Made by a program: the position numbers and the translations under genes. Below are positions 24,761 to 33,807 of a stretch of DNA of 64,000 bases, in pieces (the stretch's first letter is position 1; the number at the start of each line of letters is the position of its first letter). Source of the DNA: Algoriphagus aquaeductus (GTDB lineage: Bacteria; Bacteroidota; Bacteroidia; Cytophagales; Cyclobacteriaceae); NCBI RefSeq assembly GCF_003253485.1, contig NZ_QKTX01000002.1, positions 124,001 to 188,000 of the forward strand. Reading direction: 5' to 3'. The notes below the pieces were generated by a model that saw nothing but the letters and a program-made list of their open reading frames with translations, was not told the origin of the DNA and did not search any database.

Positions 24761-25183
24761 CTATTTGGCAAATATCTGTGAAGGATCCTGAAAGGATTTA
24801 AACTCCAGCGCATTTCCACAAGGATCGAGGAAGAACATGGTGGCCTGTTCGCCGACTTCTCCCTTGAACCGGATATAGGGTTCGATGACAAACTCCATCC
24901 CATGGGCTTTCAGTTTGTCAGCAAGCTGATGCCACTCGTCCCAGCCCAAAATGGCTCCAAAATGACGGACGGGAACATTCTTGCCGTCGACTTCATTGGT
25001 CTTGGCATTGGCCAATTCTTCAGGCTTGATATGGGCAGAAAGCTGATGTCCGAAAAAGTTGAAATCGATCCATTTGTCGGTGCTTCGGCCGATTTCGCAA
25101 CCCAACAAGTCTCCGTAGAATTGGCGGGTTTCTTCGATATCACGGATCGGGAAAGCAAGGTGAAAAGGTTTAAATTCGCTCAT
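24761..25183 (-). CDS. VOC-family (glyoxalase/dioxygenase fold) protein
   Basis: A 140-residue protein with the paired beta-alpha-beta-beta-beta modules of the vicinal oxygen chelate superfamily: [26 protein letters not shown] at the start, then [56 protein letters not shown]. Histidines 8 and 94 and the glutamate of ALEFK fit a metal site. The substrate is unknown. It lies 8 bp upstream of the AONS-like gene and heads that three-gene minus-strand unit. Confidence 0.85.
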   Translation of the reverse strand: MSEFKPFHLAFPIRDIEETRQFYGDLLGCEIGRSTDKWIDFNFFGHQLSAHIKPEELANAKTNEVDGKNVPVRHFGAILGWDEWHQLADKLKAHGMEFVIEPYIRFKGEVGEQATMFFLDPCGNALEFKSFQDPSQIFAK

Positions 25184-25241
25184 TTTGCTTAGTATTGTAG
25201 GTGATTTTTGAATATTCTGACAACTTTTGAAGCCTAAATAT

Positions 25242-26144
25242 ATGTCAAAAAAGAAAACAGTTTCATTGGTTTTGAGCAGTGGTGGAGCAAGAGGTTTGGC
25301 GCATGTGGGTGTAATCGAGGAGTTGGAACGAAGAGGCTATACCATCGGAGAAATCGCCGGCTGCTCCGCCGGCGCTTTGGTAGGAGGCATGTATGCGAGC
25401 GGCAAAATGCCGGAATTCAAAGACTGGATCTGCAATCTGGATCGGGTGGATGTATTTTCACTGATGGATTTTACCTTTTCGAGCAGGGGATTTATCAAAG
25501 GGGAGAAAGTGTACAACGCCTTGAAGAAAGTGGTACAGGATTGCCAAATTGAAGATTTATCGATTCCCTTTTCTTGCAATGCCGTAGAAATACACAGTGG
25601 AAAAGAGCATATTTTTCGTCAAGGCAGCCTTTATAAGGCCATTCGCTCCTCAGGCAGTATTCCTTCCGTTTTTTTACCGGCTCGGGTGGATAAGTACCAC
25701 TATGTGGATGGTGGCGTTTTAAATCCCGTTCCGATTTCGCTGATTTCGGACCCCGCCAACACTCTTTTGGTAGTAGTGGACGTCAACGGTCCGGCGGCAG
25801 ATTACATCAGCCCTCCCAAAAAGGACTCGGAGGGAAAGTCCTTCATCAAACTACCTTCGTGGGTCAAGGAGTATCAACAAAAAATGAAGCAGTTTTTCCC
25901 CGATGAGAAAAAAACGGAAAAACAGGAATCATATTCTGCGCTGGATTTGGTCACCCGCTCATTTGACTTGCTCCAAGACCGATTTTGTGAATTGATTTTG
26001 GAAAAATATCCTGTGGATGTCAGTATCAAAGTATCCAGAAAACAGGCGGGAACTTTAGAGTTTTATCGTTCCTCTGAAATGATCGAAATAGGTCGTATAA
26101 AAGCCAAAGAAGCCCTAGACCAACTCGAAAATGGAAATCAATGA
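25242..26144 (+). CDS. patatin-like phospholipase family protein
   Basis: A 300-residue protein starting [18 protein letters not shown]; the ATG at 25242 is preferred over the TTG at 25227. The patatin signature is complete: the oxyanion-hole glycine motif [12 protein letters not shown], the nucleophile serine in GCSAG and the dyad aspartate in DGGV ([10 protein letters not shown]). It should be a cytoplasmic or membrane-associated acyl hydrolase acting on phospholipid or other acyl esters; no signal peptide is present. It overlaps the methyltransferase gene by 14 bp. Confidence 0.9.
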   Translation: MSKKKTVSLVLSSGGARGLAHVGVIEELERRGYTIGEIAGCSAGALVGGMYASGKMPEFKDWICNLDRVDVFSLMDFTFSSRGFIKGEKVYNALKKVVQDCQIEDLSIPFSCNAVEIHSGKEHIFRQGSLYKAIRSSGSIPSVFLPARVDKYHYVDGGVLNPVPISLISDPANTLLVVVDVNGPAADYISPPKKDSEGKSFIKLPSWVKEYQQKMKQFFPDEKKTEKQESYSALDLVTRSFDLLQDRFCELILEKYPVDVSIKVSRKQAGTLEFYRSSEMIEIGRIKAKEALDQLENGNQ

Positions 26145-26745
26145 ACTGAACCGTCTTTTGGGCAATGTGGATATCTACCTCTTGGATCAAATTCTTAAGG
26201 GTCGATTCCCCAAAGGAACAAGAATTCTTGATGCCGGATGCGGGGAAGGGAGAAACGCAGTCTATTTTATTCAGAAAGGCTATCAGATTTTTGGCATAGA
26301 CACGAATGAGACCGCGATCCAATATTGTCGCTTTTTGTCCAGGAGTTTAAATCCAAATTTTGATATCCACCGATTTCAAGTCGGAAGGCTGGAGGAAATC
26401 CCATTTCATGCCGAAGCTTTTGATTCGGTGATTTGCTCGGCTGTTTTACACTTTGCAGATAGTGTGGATAACTTTTGGGAAATGATCCACGAAATTCACC
26501 GAGTGCTAAAACCAGGAGGTTTATTTTGGTTCCGAATGACCACGGCTTTTGGAGGGATTCTGGACCAAAGCCAAGACCTTGGAAATGGAAAATATGGGCT
26601 TCCTGATGGTTCAGAGCGGTTTTTGTTTCTTCCTGAGTATGTGGATAAGTTGGAAAAAACTGGCTTCAAGTTTCTAGAACCATTAAAAACTGTCTTGATT
26701 CCGGGGCAGCGGGAAATGGGAGTTTTTGTGTTGGAGAGAATTTAG
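26131..26745 (+). CDS. class I SAM-dependent methyltransferase
   Basis: A 204-residue protein with a canonical methyltransferase core: motif I ILDAGCGEGRNAVYF (about 31-45), the acidic end of strand 2 in GIDTNETAIQYC, and post-motif VICSAVLHFADSVDNFWEMIHEIHRVLKPGGLFWFR. The substrate is unknown. Its start lies inside the 3' end of the patatin gene, so the pair is one transcription unit. The C-terminus contains two TTATCCACA-type 9-mers. Confidence 0.88.
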   Translation: MEINELNRLLGNVDIYLLDQILKGRFPKGTRILDAGCGEGRNAVYFIQKGYQIFGIDTNETAIQYCRFLSRSLNPNFDIHRFQVGRLEEIPFHAEAFDSVICSAVLHFADSVDNFWEMIHEIHRVLKPGGLFWFRMTTAFGGILDQSQDLGNGKYGLPDGSERFLFLPEYVDKLEKTGFKFLEPLKTVLIPGQREMGVFVLERI

Positions 26746-27060
26746 AGACAAGAAGCGAGAGACCAGAAACAAGACTGATCTTGTCTTCAATCTTGGTCTT
26801 GCTTCTTAAACTAGATAGGTTGGAAAGGTTAGAGCTTTTCAATTTTCGATGAACAAGCTCAATGTTAAGAGATAATCCCCTTTTCCCTTGGAAATGGATC
26901 ATTGAGAATTGTTCATTGGAAACCTTTTTATTGCGACTGCCAACTGAATATTGATAGCTAGTGTCTTATGTCTTGCATCTTGGTTCTGGTATCTTGCATC
27001 CAATCTCTTGGTTCTATGAAATAGCTTCAATTTCAATATCTTCGCCCTTTAATCTTTTCA
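26746..27060. repeat. gene-free region with TCTTG-rich imperfect inverted repeats
   Basis: No gene is visible in these roughly 315 bp. AAGAAGCGAGAGACCAG and GTCTTGCTTCTT form an imperfect inverted repeat (about 26751-26807). Further on, CTTGCATCTTGG and TCTTGCATCCAATCTCTTGG form a degenerate tandem run (about 26970-27012). GATCATTGAGAATTGTTCATTGG (around 26900-26921) resembles the 'AATTGTTCATTG' repeats seen between genes in related genomes. It probably accumulated degenerate intergenic repeat elements. Confidence 0.5.
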
Positions 27061-27066
27061 AAATTC

Positions 27067-27669
27067 ATGACCCTTCAATACGCCCTTGAACTGATCGGTA
27101 CATTCGTCTTTGCCATTTCGGGGGCATTGGCTGTAAGAGAAAAAGAACATGACATGTTTGGGGCTGGGTTTACAGGATTTATCACGGCAATCGGAGGCGG
27201 TACACTTCGGGATATTTTGCTGGACAGCTATCCGCTGGTTTGGATTGGTGACATTCACTTTCTCTATGCGATACTTTTGGGCATTTTGGCGGCGTTTATT
27301 TTCCCCAATCTGCTCAGTCGATTGCGGAAAACTTTTTTTCTTTTTGACACTTTGGGTATCGGGTTTTTCACTGTTTTGGGAGTAGAAAAAGCACTCAGCC
27401 TGGGTGTACGACCGGAGATCGCTGCTATTATGGGCATGTTTACCGCGGTGATGGGGGGAGTATTTCGGGATACGCTGACCAATGACCTTCCGATTTTGTT
27501 CAGAAAGGAGATCTATGCTTCTGCTTGTCTTGCAGGGGCCGTGATTTACCTCCTGCTCAACTATTGGGGCATGGATCGGGACTATAATCTGCTGCTGTCG
27601 ATGAGTGTGATTATTGCTATCCGACTGATTGCCATGAAGTACAAATTGAGCCTACCTACGCTAGATTGA
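27067..27669 (+). CDS. trimeric intracellular cation (TRIC) channel family protein (UPF0126/YicG-like)
   Basis: A 200-residue inner-membrane protein with seven hydrophobic helices arranged as two glycine-rich repeats. The repeats start with FAISGALAVREKEHDMFGAGFTGFITAIGGGTLRDIL and mirror as AIMGMFTAVMGGVFRDTLTNDLPILF. The KEMD/GGGxxRD pattern is the signature of prokaryotic TRIC channels (formerly UPF0126). They conduct monovalent cations, although glycine transport has been proposed for a relative. The gene stands alone after the repeat-rich gap. Confidence 0.9.
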   Translation: MTLQYALELIGTFVFAISGALAVREKEHDMFGAGFTGFITAIGGGTLRDILLDSYPLVWIGDIHFLYAILLGILAAFIFPNLLSRLRKTFFLFDTLGIGFFTVLGVEKALSLGVRPEIAAIMGMFTAVMGGVFRDTLTNDLPILFRKEIYASACLAGAVIYLLLNYWGMDRDYNLLLSMSVIIAIRLIAMKYKLSLPTLD

Positions 27670-27808
27670 TAGGAAGCTTGGTTATTTTTTTTCAGTCCTG
27701 TTTATTTTTTAATAGTTTAAAGAATTAATTTCCCAAAAAACAATCACTTTCCTTGATTGAAATGAACTTTATCAAGCTTTAATCAGGCCATTTTTCTCAA
27801 CTCACTGC

Positions 27809-28702
27809 ATGAGTCCAAAAATCGAAAGAGTAAACTGGAAAGCCGTATTTGATCCCCGTTCCTTGATTTTAATCATTTTGGGCGTGTTTTGTGCTGCTGT
27901 TGCCCTCGAAGCATTCATGCTTCCCAACAGCTTCTTGGACGGAGGAGTCACCGGTATTGCCATCATTGTCAATCTGCATTATGATGTCGATCTCAATTTG
28001 CTTTTGGTGTTGATCAATGCCCCATTCTTCTTTATTGCTTGGAAAAAAATTGGAAAGACCTTTACCGTACAGTCCATTTTCTCTGTGTTCTTGCTGGTGA
28101 TTGTCTTGGAATTTTTGGAAATCCCAACTGTAACCGATGATAAGGTGCTCATCGCTGTATTTGGAGGAGTGATGATGGGGGTGGGCATTGGACTGATTAT
28201 TCGGGGAGGTGGATTGATCGATGGGTTTGAGGTAATTACGACCTACTTCCAAAAAAATTCAGCCTTATCAGCAAGTGAAATCACGATTTTCCTCAATTCC
28301 CTGATCATGCTGTTTGCAGCTTTGTTCTTTGGAATTGAAGCCGCGATGTACTCGATTTTGACTTATTTTACTGCCATCAAAATGACCGATTACGTGGTAG
28401 AAGGATTCGAAGAGTACACCGCGCTGACAATCATATCCAAAGAGGATGATAAAGTAAAAGAGCTGATTGTAAAGGAATTCGGCAAAGCCATTTCAGTCTA
28501 TAAAGGCGAACGGGGATACCTCCCGGACACGTTTGATATTCACCACCCCTGTGATATCATTATGACCGTGGTGACCCGATTGGAAGTCCACCGAATCAAA
28601 CTAGCCATACAACAAATCGATCCTAAGGCGTTCTTCTACGTGCAAACCATAAAAGAAGTCAAAGGAGGAGTCATCAAACAAATAGGAAGCAAACACAGCT
28701 GA
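27809..28702 (+). CDS. YitT family membrane protein with DUF2179 domain
   Basis: A 297-residue protein. The first approximately 210 residues hold five or six membrane helices with the duplicated glycine motif (ALEAFMLPNSFLDGGVTGIAII, and GGVMMGVGIGLIIRGGGLIDGFEVI). The last approximately 80 residues (LTIISKEDDKVKELIVKEFGKAISVYKGERGYL) form the cytoplasmic DUF2179 domain. This layout is the YitT family, whose function is unclear. The stop codon overlaps the ATG of the HD-domain gene by 1 bp (TGATGG). Confidence 0.9.
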   Translation: MSPKIERVNWKAVFDPRSLILIILGVFCAAVALEAFMLPNSFLDGGVTGIAIIVNLHYDVDLNLLLVLINAPFFFIAWKKIGKTFTVQSIFSVFLLVIVLEFLEIPTVTDDKVLIAVFGGVMMGVGIGLIIRGGGLIDGFEVITTYFQKNSALSASEITIFLNSLIMLFAALFFGIEAAMYSILTYFTAIKMTDYVVEGFEEYTALTIISKEDDKVKELIVKEFGKAISVYKGERGYLPDTFDIHHPCDIIMTVVTRLEVHRIKLAIQQIDPKAFFYVQTIKEVKGGVIKQIGSKHS

Positions 28703-29283
28703 TGGTTTTCGAAGAAATAAAAAACAGGATTTACGAAGACATTTTGGAAAAATTGCCTTCCCACCTTACTTACCATAATCTGGACCATACCGCCTATGTC
28801 TTGGAAAAGGCGATTTTTTTGGCAAATCAATCCCAAGTGGATGCTTCTGACTTGGAATTGCTCAAATTGGCGGCCCTATTCCATGATACCGGATTCATCG
28901 ATAATCCCAAAGACCACGAAGAAAAGGGCTGTGTGATCGCACGATCGTATCTTTCAGAGGAGTATTCTGAGGAGCAACTTCTCAAAATCAGCGGGATGAT
29001 CATGGCCACCAAAATCCCCCAAAGTCCAACCAATCACCTGGAAAATATTTTAGCGGATGCCGACTTGGAGTACTTGGGTACGGATCTTTTTGAACAAATC
29101 GGTGAGAACCTCTTCCAAGAACTAAAGCACTTCAACCCCAACTTTACCGAGCAGGCTTGGGATGAACTTCAGCTGGTCTTTATGCAAAAGCATCACTACC
29201 ATACTGAGTATTGCCGCCAAAACCGCGAGCCCAAAAAGCAGGAGAACCTGCTATTGGTAAAGAAGCGGTTGGGGTTGGTTTAG
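28702..29283 (+). CDS. HD-domain phosphohydrolase
   Basis: A 193-residue all-helical protein with the metal-binding HD pattern: YHNLDHTAYV (first histidine), KLAALFHDTGFIDNPKDHEEKGC (the HD dyad and following histidine) and LADADLEYLGTD (the distal aspartate). This suggests a soluble phosphohydrolase acting on nucleotides or a related substrate. It is translationally coupled with the YitT gene. Its stop overlaps, tail to tail, the end of the first DUF4221-like gene by 4 bp. Confidence 0.88.
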   Translation: MVFEEIKNRIYEDILEKLPSHLTYHNLDHTAYVLEKAIFLANQSQVDASDLELLKLAALFHDTGFIDNPKDHEEKGCVIARSYLSEEYSEEQLLKISGMIMATKIPQSPTNHLENILADADLEYLGTDLFEQIGENLFQELKHFNPNFTEQAWDELQLVFMQKHHYHTEYCRQNREPKKQENLLLVKKRLGLV

Positions 29284-30401
29284 TTTTTAAACTCTGGCTT
29301 GAGACGGACAAAATACACTTCGTCCTCCTGATTGAGATAGGTGTAGATCATGCCATCGCGGATAAAAACCTTAGAAGGCAGCTTAAAATTCTCAAGTAAA
29401 AGTAATTCTCCCAGTTGATCAAAATCCCGAGAAAATGCGGTTAAAACAGCTTTTTCAGCCTCTTGGGTAATTCTCCAGTAAATTTTATTTTTTTCGTCAA
29501 AGAGGAAATTTCCGTATCGAACCTCCTTCAGTTTTTCATCTGAAATCTTCTTGAATTCTTCTTCTGAGTCCACAGTTTTGGGAAATACATTTCGCGATAC
29601 AGGACTTGTAAACTTACTTTCGAAGGATTTTGAACTGATTGAGTCAGTATTGACGTCCAAAAAGTAAACTTTATTTTCCGCTCCTACCGAAAAGATTACG
29701 GAGTCCTTTCCTATGAGAAGATTGGCTGGGGAGAAAATTGCATTAACGGGAAATTCGCCATTGTATAAAAAGGTAGTCTGAAACTTTGTCCAGTCACTCA
29801 ACACGGCCAAGGGGAAAATTTGAGCTTTTTCACGCTCAAAATCAACCCAGATTACACCTTCTTTGGGATCCATCATTTCTTGTCCTCCATAGAATGCCAC
29901 TAACTTTTTGCCATCATCAGACAGATCCTGATCAAGCCAGATTCTTTTTCCTTCGGGGAGGGCTTGAAGAATAAATTCGTCTTTATCCAGACGGTAGGTT
30001 CGGATTTTGGTGAGTTGGTCGTCAAAAACTAAAACCTGATATCCATCAGTGAAAATGAAACTGCCCCCGGCAGTACGATGAACCTTTGAAATATACTGGG
30101 TACCCAAACCGTTTGCCCCTTCCACTTCCATAGGAATGACCTTTTCCAAGGTTAGATTCTCCAGATTGATCACTTCCAATCTAACTGGCTTGGTTCGATT
30201 GAAATTGTATAAGTATTTCCCATCGGGTGACTCTCCGGATGAAGAGAGATTCCAAGCGACATAAATCAGCTCATCTCCCGCATCAACTTTGACCGTGTCA
30301 AGATTTACTATAAAATCCAACTTTGCGGACTCATTGCCGGCTTTTTGCTCACCGCATTCCCACAAGAGCATCGCTAAAAGGATATAAAATGCGTATTTCA
30401 T
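29280..30401 (-). CDS. DUF4221-like propeller lipoprotein, copy 5 of 5
   Basis: A 373-residue exported protein (MKYAFYILLAMLLWECGE; lipid-attachment cysteine 16). About 350 residues of repeated beta strands of the kind 'YNFNRTKPVRLEVINLENL / GGSFIFTDGYQVLVFDDQL' suggest a six- or seven-bladed propeller. It matches in length and order the Bacteroidota DUF4221 lipoproteins. It is the last and most diverged member of a five-gene tandem array. The C-terminus ends EDEVYFVRLKPEFKN, echoing the paralogues. Its ATG overlaps the preceding copy's stop by 4 bp. The function is unknown. Confidence 0.78.
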   Translation of the reverse strand: MKYAFYILLAMLLWECGEQKAGNESAKLDFIVNLDTVKVDAGDELIYVAWNLSSSGESPDGKYLYNFNRTKPVRLEVINLENLTLEKVIPMEVEGANGLGTQYISKVHRTAGGSFIFTDGYQVLVFDDQLTKIRTYRLDKDEFILQALPEGKRIWLDQDLSDDGKKLVAFYGGQEMMDPKEGVIWVDFEREKAQIFPLAVLSDWTKFQTTFLYNGEFPVNAIFSPANLLIGKDSVIFSVGAENKVYFLDVNTDSISSKSFESKFTSPVSRNVFPKTVDSEEEFKKISDEKLKEVRYGNFLFDEKNKIYWRITQEAEKAVLTAFSRDFDQLGELLLLENFKLPSKVFIRDGMIYTYLNQEDEVYFVRLKPEFKN

Positions 30402-31540
30402 GGTGTTTCAAATTTTGGTTTTAAGCGCACAAAGGCCATTTCGTCTTCGATATTGATAAATTGCCAGTACATCCCCTGCGTAAAGAATTGAGCTCCTTGA
30501 ATTTTCCAGTCATCCGGAAGCGCAAATTCACCGACTTGATTTAGATTTTTATCGAAAAAGGTAAGATGAACCTTGTTTGGACTAGTTTCCGACTCTACAA
30601 ATGTCTGATTGGTATTTCTCCAAAACAGTTGGGATTGTTCGTCCCAATGGAATCCATAAAAAGAAACCTGTTTCCAGCGCTCGTACAATCCTTCGTTCTG
30701 GGGGTTGACCGTGGGATAGGTGATTTCTACTTTATTTGACGTCAGTTTTGAGTTGAAGGAAATCCGGTCAAATTCTCCGGATTCCAAATCCACTCGATAA
30801 ACTTCATTGACAGGTGCAGCAGATACCAAAAGCTTATCCCCAGCTTGAGTCAAAAAAACAGGCTCGACATACGTGGATGGATAGTCGCTTGAGATCTTGG
30901 TTTTAATTTCATAAGACACCAATTCTTGGAAAATAGGGAGGTTTATTTTCTCCACGGTGAATTCTTTCAGATCGATTTTCACCAATCCATACCTGGAGTG
31001 GGTATCCTCAGCACTTCCATAAAAACCGATGTAATACTTTCCGTCATCCGTGACCAATCCTCTATACCGAATGACTTCTCCAGGTAAGGGAACATCTCCC
31101 TGCAAGGGAAGATTGTCAAATCTATACTTGACCACTTGGGTTCGATCATGGGTTAATTTGACCAATTCCTCCCAGGCAAAAAAGAAGATATCTCCATTCT
31201 CGGTGAGTTGAAACCCATCAAAAACCGGATAATTCCCGATTCCAGTGGGTCCTTCCCTTTCCAATGGAATGGAGTCCAACAGAGATAGGGAGTTAAGATC
31301 AACTAGCTCCAGTAGCGGGATTTTTTGGTTTAAATTGTATAGAATGTCGGTATCCCTGGAGAGGAAAGATTTGCCTAAGGCCTCTTTAAGGTAAAAGAAA
31401 TAACCCTTGGAATCGATCATCACCGTATCGATCTCGAAAGATTCGACCACTACAGAACTTTGGCTAGATTGCTTTTCTGAGTGCTTACAAGAATCAAAAA
31501 GTAGGACTATTGCCAAAAGAATTAAAGGGAAGTTTTTCAT
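30398..31540 (-). CDS. DUF4221-like propeller lipoprotein, copy 4 of 5
   Basis: A 380-residue lipoprotein (MKNFPLILLAIVLLFDSCKH; cysteine 18). Strand-rich repeats include YNLNQKIPLLELVDLNSLSLLDSIPLEREGPTGIG, ENGDIFFFAWEELVKLTHD and KLLVSAAPVNEVYRVDLESG. The C-terminus QFINIEDEMAFVRLKPKFE is shared with copy 5 and recognisable in copies 1-3. It overlaps copy 5 by 4 bp and is separated from copy 3 by 6 bp. No catalytic motif is seen, so a binding or scaffolding role on the outer membrane is the best guess. Confidence 0.78.
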   Translation of the reverse strand: MKNFPLILLAIVLLFDSCKHSEKQSSQSSVVVESFEIDTVMIDSKGYFFYLKEALGKSFLSRDTDILYNLNQKIPLLELVDLNSLSLLDSIPLEREGPTGIGNYPVFDGFQLTENGDIFFFAWEELVKLTHDRTQVVKYRFDNLPLQGDVPLPGEVIRYRGLVTDDGKYYIGFYGSAEDTHSRYGLVKIDLKEFTVEKINLPIFQELVSYEIKTKISSDYPSTYVEPVFLTQAGDKLLVSAAPVNEVYRVDLESGEFDRISFNSKLTSNKVEITYPTVNPQNEGLYERWKQVSFYGFHWDEQSQLFWRNTNQTFVESETSPNKVHLTFFDKNLNQVGEFALPDDWKIQGAQFFTQGMYWQFINIEDEMAFVRLKPKFETP

Positions 31541-31546
31541 AAGCTA

Positions 31547-32656
31547 TCAAAACTTAAACTCCATCACCGCAAAGCCCAATTCATCGGCCACATTGACATA
31601 GGACCAGAGCTTGCCGTCTTTGAAGAATTTTTTTGAAAGCGGATCAACAGAAACCTCCTGCTCGACGAGTTGATTAAAATCCTGATCAAAAACGGTAAGA
31701 ATACTTTTAAAAACCAAGGAGTCGCCGATTTCCCGATCTAAATCTTGGGAAAACCTGTACACCCTTTGACTTTTTTTATCAAAAATAAATGGGCCAAAAG
31801 TGACACTTTTCTTAGCCTCTTGTCGAAGATTTTGGAGTTCTGAAAATGATCCGCCCTCTGTTTTGACGGGAATAGGTTTTGAATCCTGAGTCAATTCAGA
31901 GTTAAATTTTTTGATGGTTACGGTACTTTTTTCCAAATCAAAGAGAATGGCCTCATTGGAATACGGTGTGGAAAGTAGGAGTTGATTTTCTATCAATTCT
32001 AAAAACAAACCATCATGACCTCGGGACATCAACCTTCCATCCATTACTAAGGAATAAATGTATGGCTGGACTTTACTGGCTATATCGAAGGGAATCTTTT
32101 TGACTTGCTTATTCTCAAATGAAATCCTTGCTAATCCTTGAGGAAGCCGCTCAGAATTTTCATAGATAATGTAAAAATCTTTCCCGTCAGCTGCCATTTT
32201 AGTATTAACCCCAAAAACATCCGATGGGTCTAGGCCTGTTAATGATTCAGAACCAATTCGATAAAGATCCATGGAACTTAAGTCCGAACTAAAAAACCTC
32301 ACTTCACTAAAGCCAAGAAAAATCAACCTTCCTGTTTGATCTAGGTGAATGGCATAAGACATGCCAGTACCAAGAGGGCCTTCTTTTTGGGTGGGAATAA
32401 CCTGGTCCAACTTTAGACTATCTAGATCAATAATTTGAATTTGATCCCGTGGACTAAAAATGTACAACTTCTTTTGATCCTTTGACAGACTGGTATGACT
32501 CAAACCAGACTGGTGAAATATTAATTGATCGCCAGCATCGATAAGAACAGTGTCAATTGATACCTTGAAATTGCCTGATTCGGCATTTTCAGAAGAAGTG
32601 CCTCCACAGGAAAAAATCAAAGGAAGCAAAAAAAGTACTGCTAGTTTTTTCATCAT
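31547..32656 (-). CDS. DUF4221-like propeller lipoprotein, copy 3 of 5
   Basis: A 369-residue lipoprotein if started at the ATG ATG pair giving MMKKLAVLFLLPLIFSCGG. A longer reading from 32674 would overlap the upstream gene's stop and adds only a non-signal leader (MTLNFK). The start at 32656 is 1 bp after that stop. The propeller-type repeats are intact. The N-terminal 30 residues and C-terminal DELGFAVMEFKF are nearly identical to copies 1 and 2 while the middle is strongly diverged. Confidence 0.8.
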   Translation of the reverse strand: MMKKLAVLFLLPLIFSCGGTSSENAESGNFKVSIDTVLIDAGDQLIFHQSGLSHTSLSKDQKKLYIFSPRDQIQIIDLDSLKLDQVIPTQKEGPLGTGMSYAIHLDQTGRLIFLGFSEVRFFSSDLSSMDLYRIGSESLTGLDPSDVFGVNTKMAADGKDFYIIYENSERLPQGLARISFENKQVKKIPFDIASKVQPYIYSLVMDGRLMSRGHDGLFLELIENQLLLSTPYSNEAILFDLEKSTVTIKKFNSELTQDSKPIPVKTEGGSFSELQNLRQEAKKSVTFGPFIFDKKSQRVYRFSQDLDREIGDSLVFKSILTVFDQDFNQLVEQEVSVDPLSKKFFKDGKLWSYVNVADELGFAVMEFKF

Positions 32657-32657
32657 C

Positions 32658-33806
32658 TTAAAATTTAAAGTCAATCACTGCAAAGCCCAACTCATCTTCC
32701 ACATTCACATAAGACCAAAGCTTGCCGTCTTTGAAGAAGGGGAATTCAGGGACTTCATTCAATTCGGGTAAATATTTTTCGCCTAGTAAATTCAAATCTT
32801 TATCATAAGCAAAAAGGTAAATGTCAGCTCTTTCGTACCATTTTCTCTCTTCATCTGGAATTGGCTTCCGGGCAAAACGGAAAAACTGATTCCTCTCATC
32901 GTCCCAAAGGAGCTTTTCAAAACCTGTTTGATAAAGTAATTTCGCACGCTCAAGATCGAATGGCTTTTCGTCAGAATATTGCCTTTGGACGGAACCGGTT
33001 TTTTTTGGATTTACTAATTGATGTGGAAATTCAAAAAGCTGCAATGAATCCTGTAGATAATTGTAGTAGTACACGTCTGAAGTTACCGTACTACTGATAT
33101 AAATTTTTCCATCCACTAGTTGAGTAAAAATCGCCTCTTGATGAACAGTACCGCTATTTCCGCTAACTAACCAAATCGTCGATTCCAAAGCTAAATTCAG
33201 GGCAGGGAGAGCAATATTTTTTCCAGACTTATTTTCTGTATCAATCACATATAAAAAGACCTCCTCGTTTGAAGGCAGATTTCTCGTTGTAGAAAACATG
33301 TACTTTTCATCATCGCTTAAAATCACCTGATTGGTGATCAAGCCCTCCTCAAACTGGGTCAAGCCATCTATTTCTCTAAAATTGAATTTCAGACTCTTTT
33401 CTTTTTTCCCGGATTTAGAAAAAATGCCTGCGCCAATTCCTGTCGATGCCATAAAAACCCGATCATTCCCGAGCGATTGAATTCTCGGAGGATTAAAACC
33501 TACTCCATCAGGACCTTCGGTAGTGAATGGGTGAATTCCGGTCAGTTCGAGGCGATTCAAATTCACCTCGTTCATGAAGAATTTTTTAATGTCAAAATGG
33601 TAAAAAGTGCTTAGATCTGAAGAAATGGAGGAATTATGAATTCCCATCGACAAATCAAAAATTCTTCCTTTAGCATTCACAACCACGGTATCCACAGTGT
33701 AAGTCAGATTTTCAAGGATATTTCCAGATTCAGCTTTTTCAGAAGAACTGCCTCCACAGGAAAAAATCAAGGGAAGCAAAAAGAGTACAGCCAGTTTTCT
33801 CATCAT
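32658..33806 (-). CDS. DUF4221-like propeller lipoprotein, copy 2 of 5
   Basis: A 382-residue lipoprotein from the preferred start (MMRKLAVLFLLPLIFSCGGSS); the same short non-signal leader argument applies to the alternative at 33824. The body carries repeats such as HFDIKKFFMNEVNLNRLELTGIHPFTTEGPDGVG, which align with EGP(T/L/N)G(I/T/A) of the other copies. The C-terminus FFKDGKLWSYVNVEDELGFAVIDFKF is virtually the same as in copies 1 and 3. Its start lies 1 bp after the copy 1 stop. Confidence 0.8.
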   Translation of the reverse strand: MMRKLAVLFLLPLIFSCGGSSSEKAESGNILENLTYTVDTVVVNAKGRIFDLSMGIHNSSISSDLSTFYHFDIKKFFMNEVNLNRLELTGIHPFTTEGPDGVGFNPPRIQSLGNDRVFMASTGIGAGIFSKSGKKEKSLKFNFREIDGLTQFEEGLITNQVILSDDEKYMFSTTRNLPSNEEVFLYVIDTENKSGKNIALPALNLALESTIWLVSGNSGTVHQEAIFTQLVDGKIYISSTVTSDVYYYNYLQDSLQLFEFPHQLVNPKKTGSVQRQYSDEKPFDLERAKLLYQTGFEKLLWDDERNQFFRFARKPIPDEERKWYERADIYLFAYDKDLNLLGEKYLPELNEVPEFPFFKDGKLWSYVNVEDELGFAVIDFKF

Positions 33807-33807
33807 C

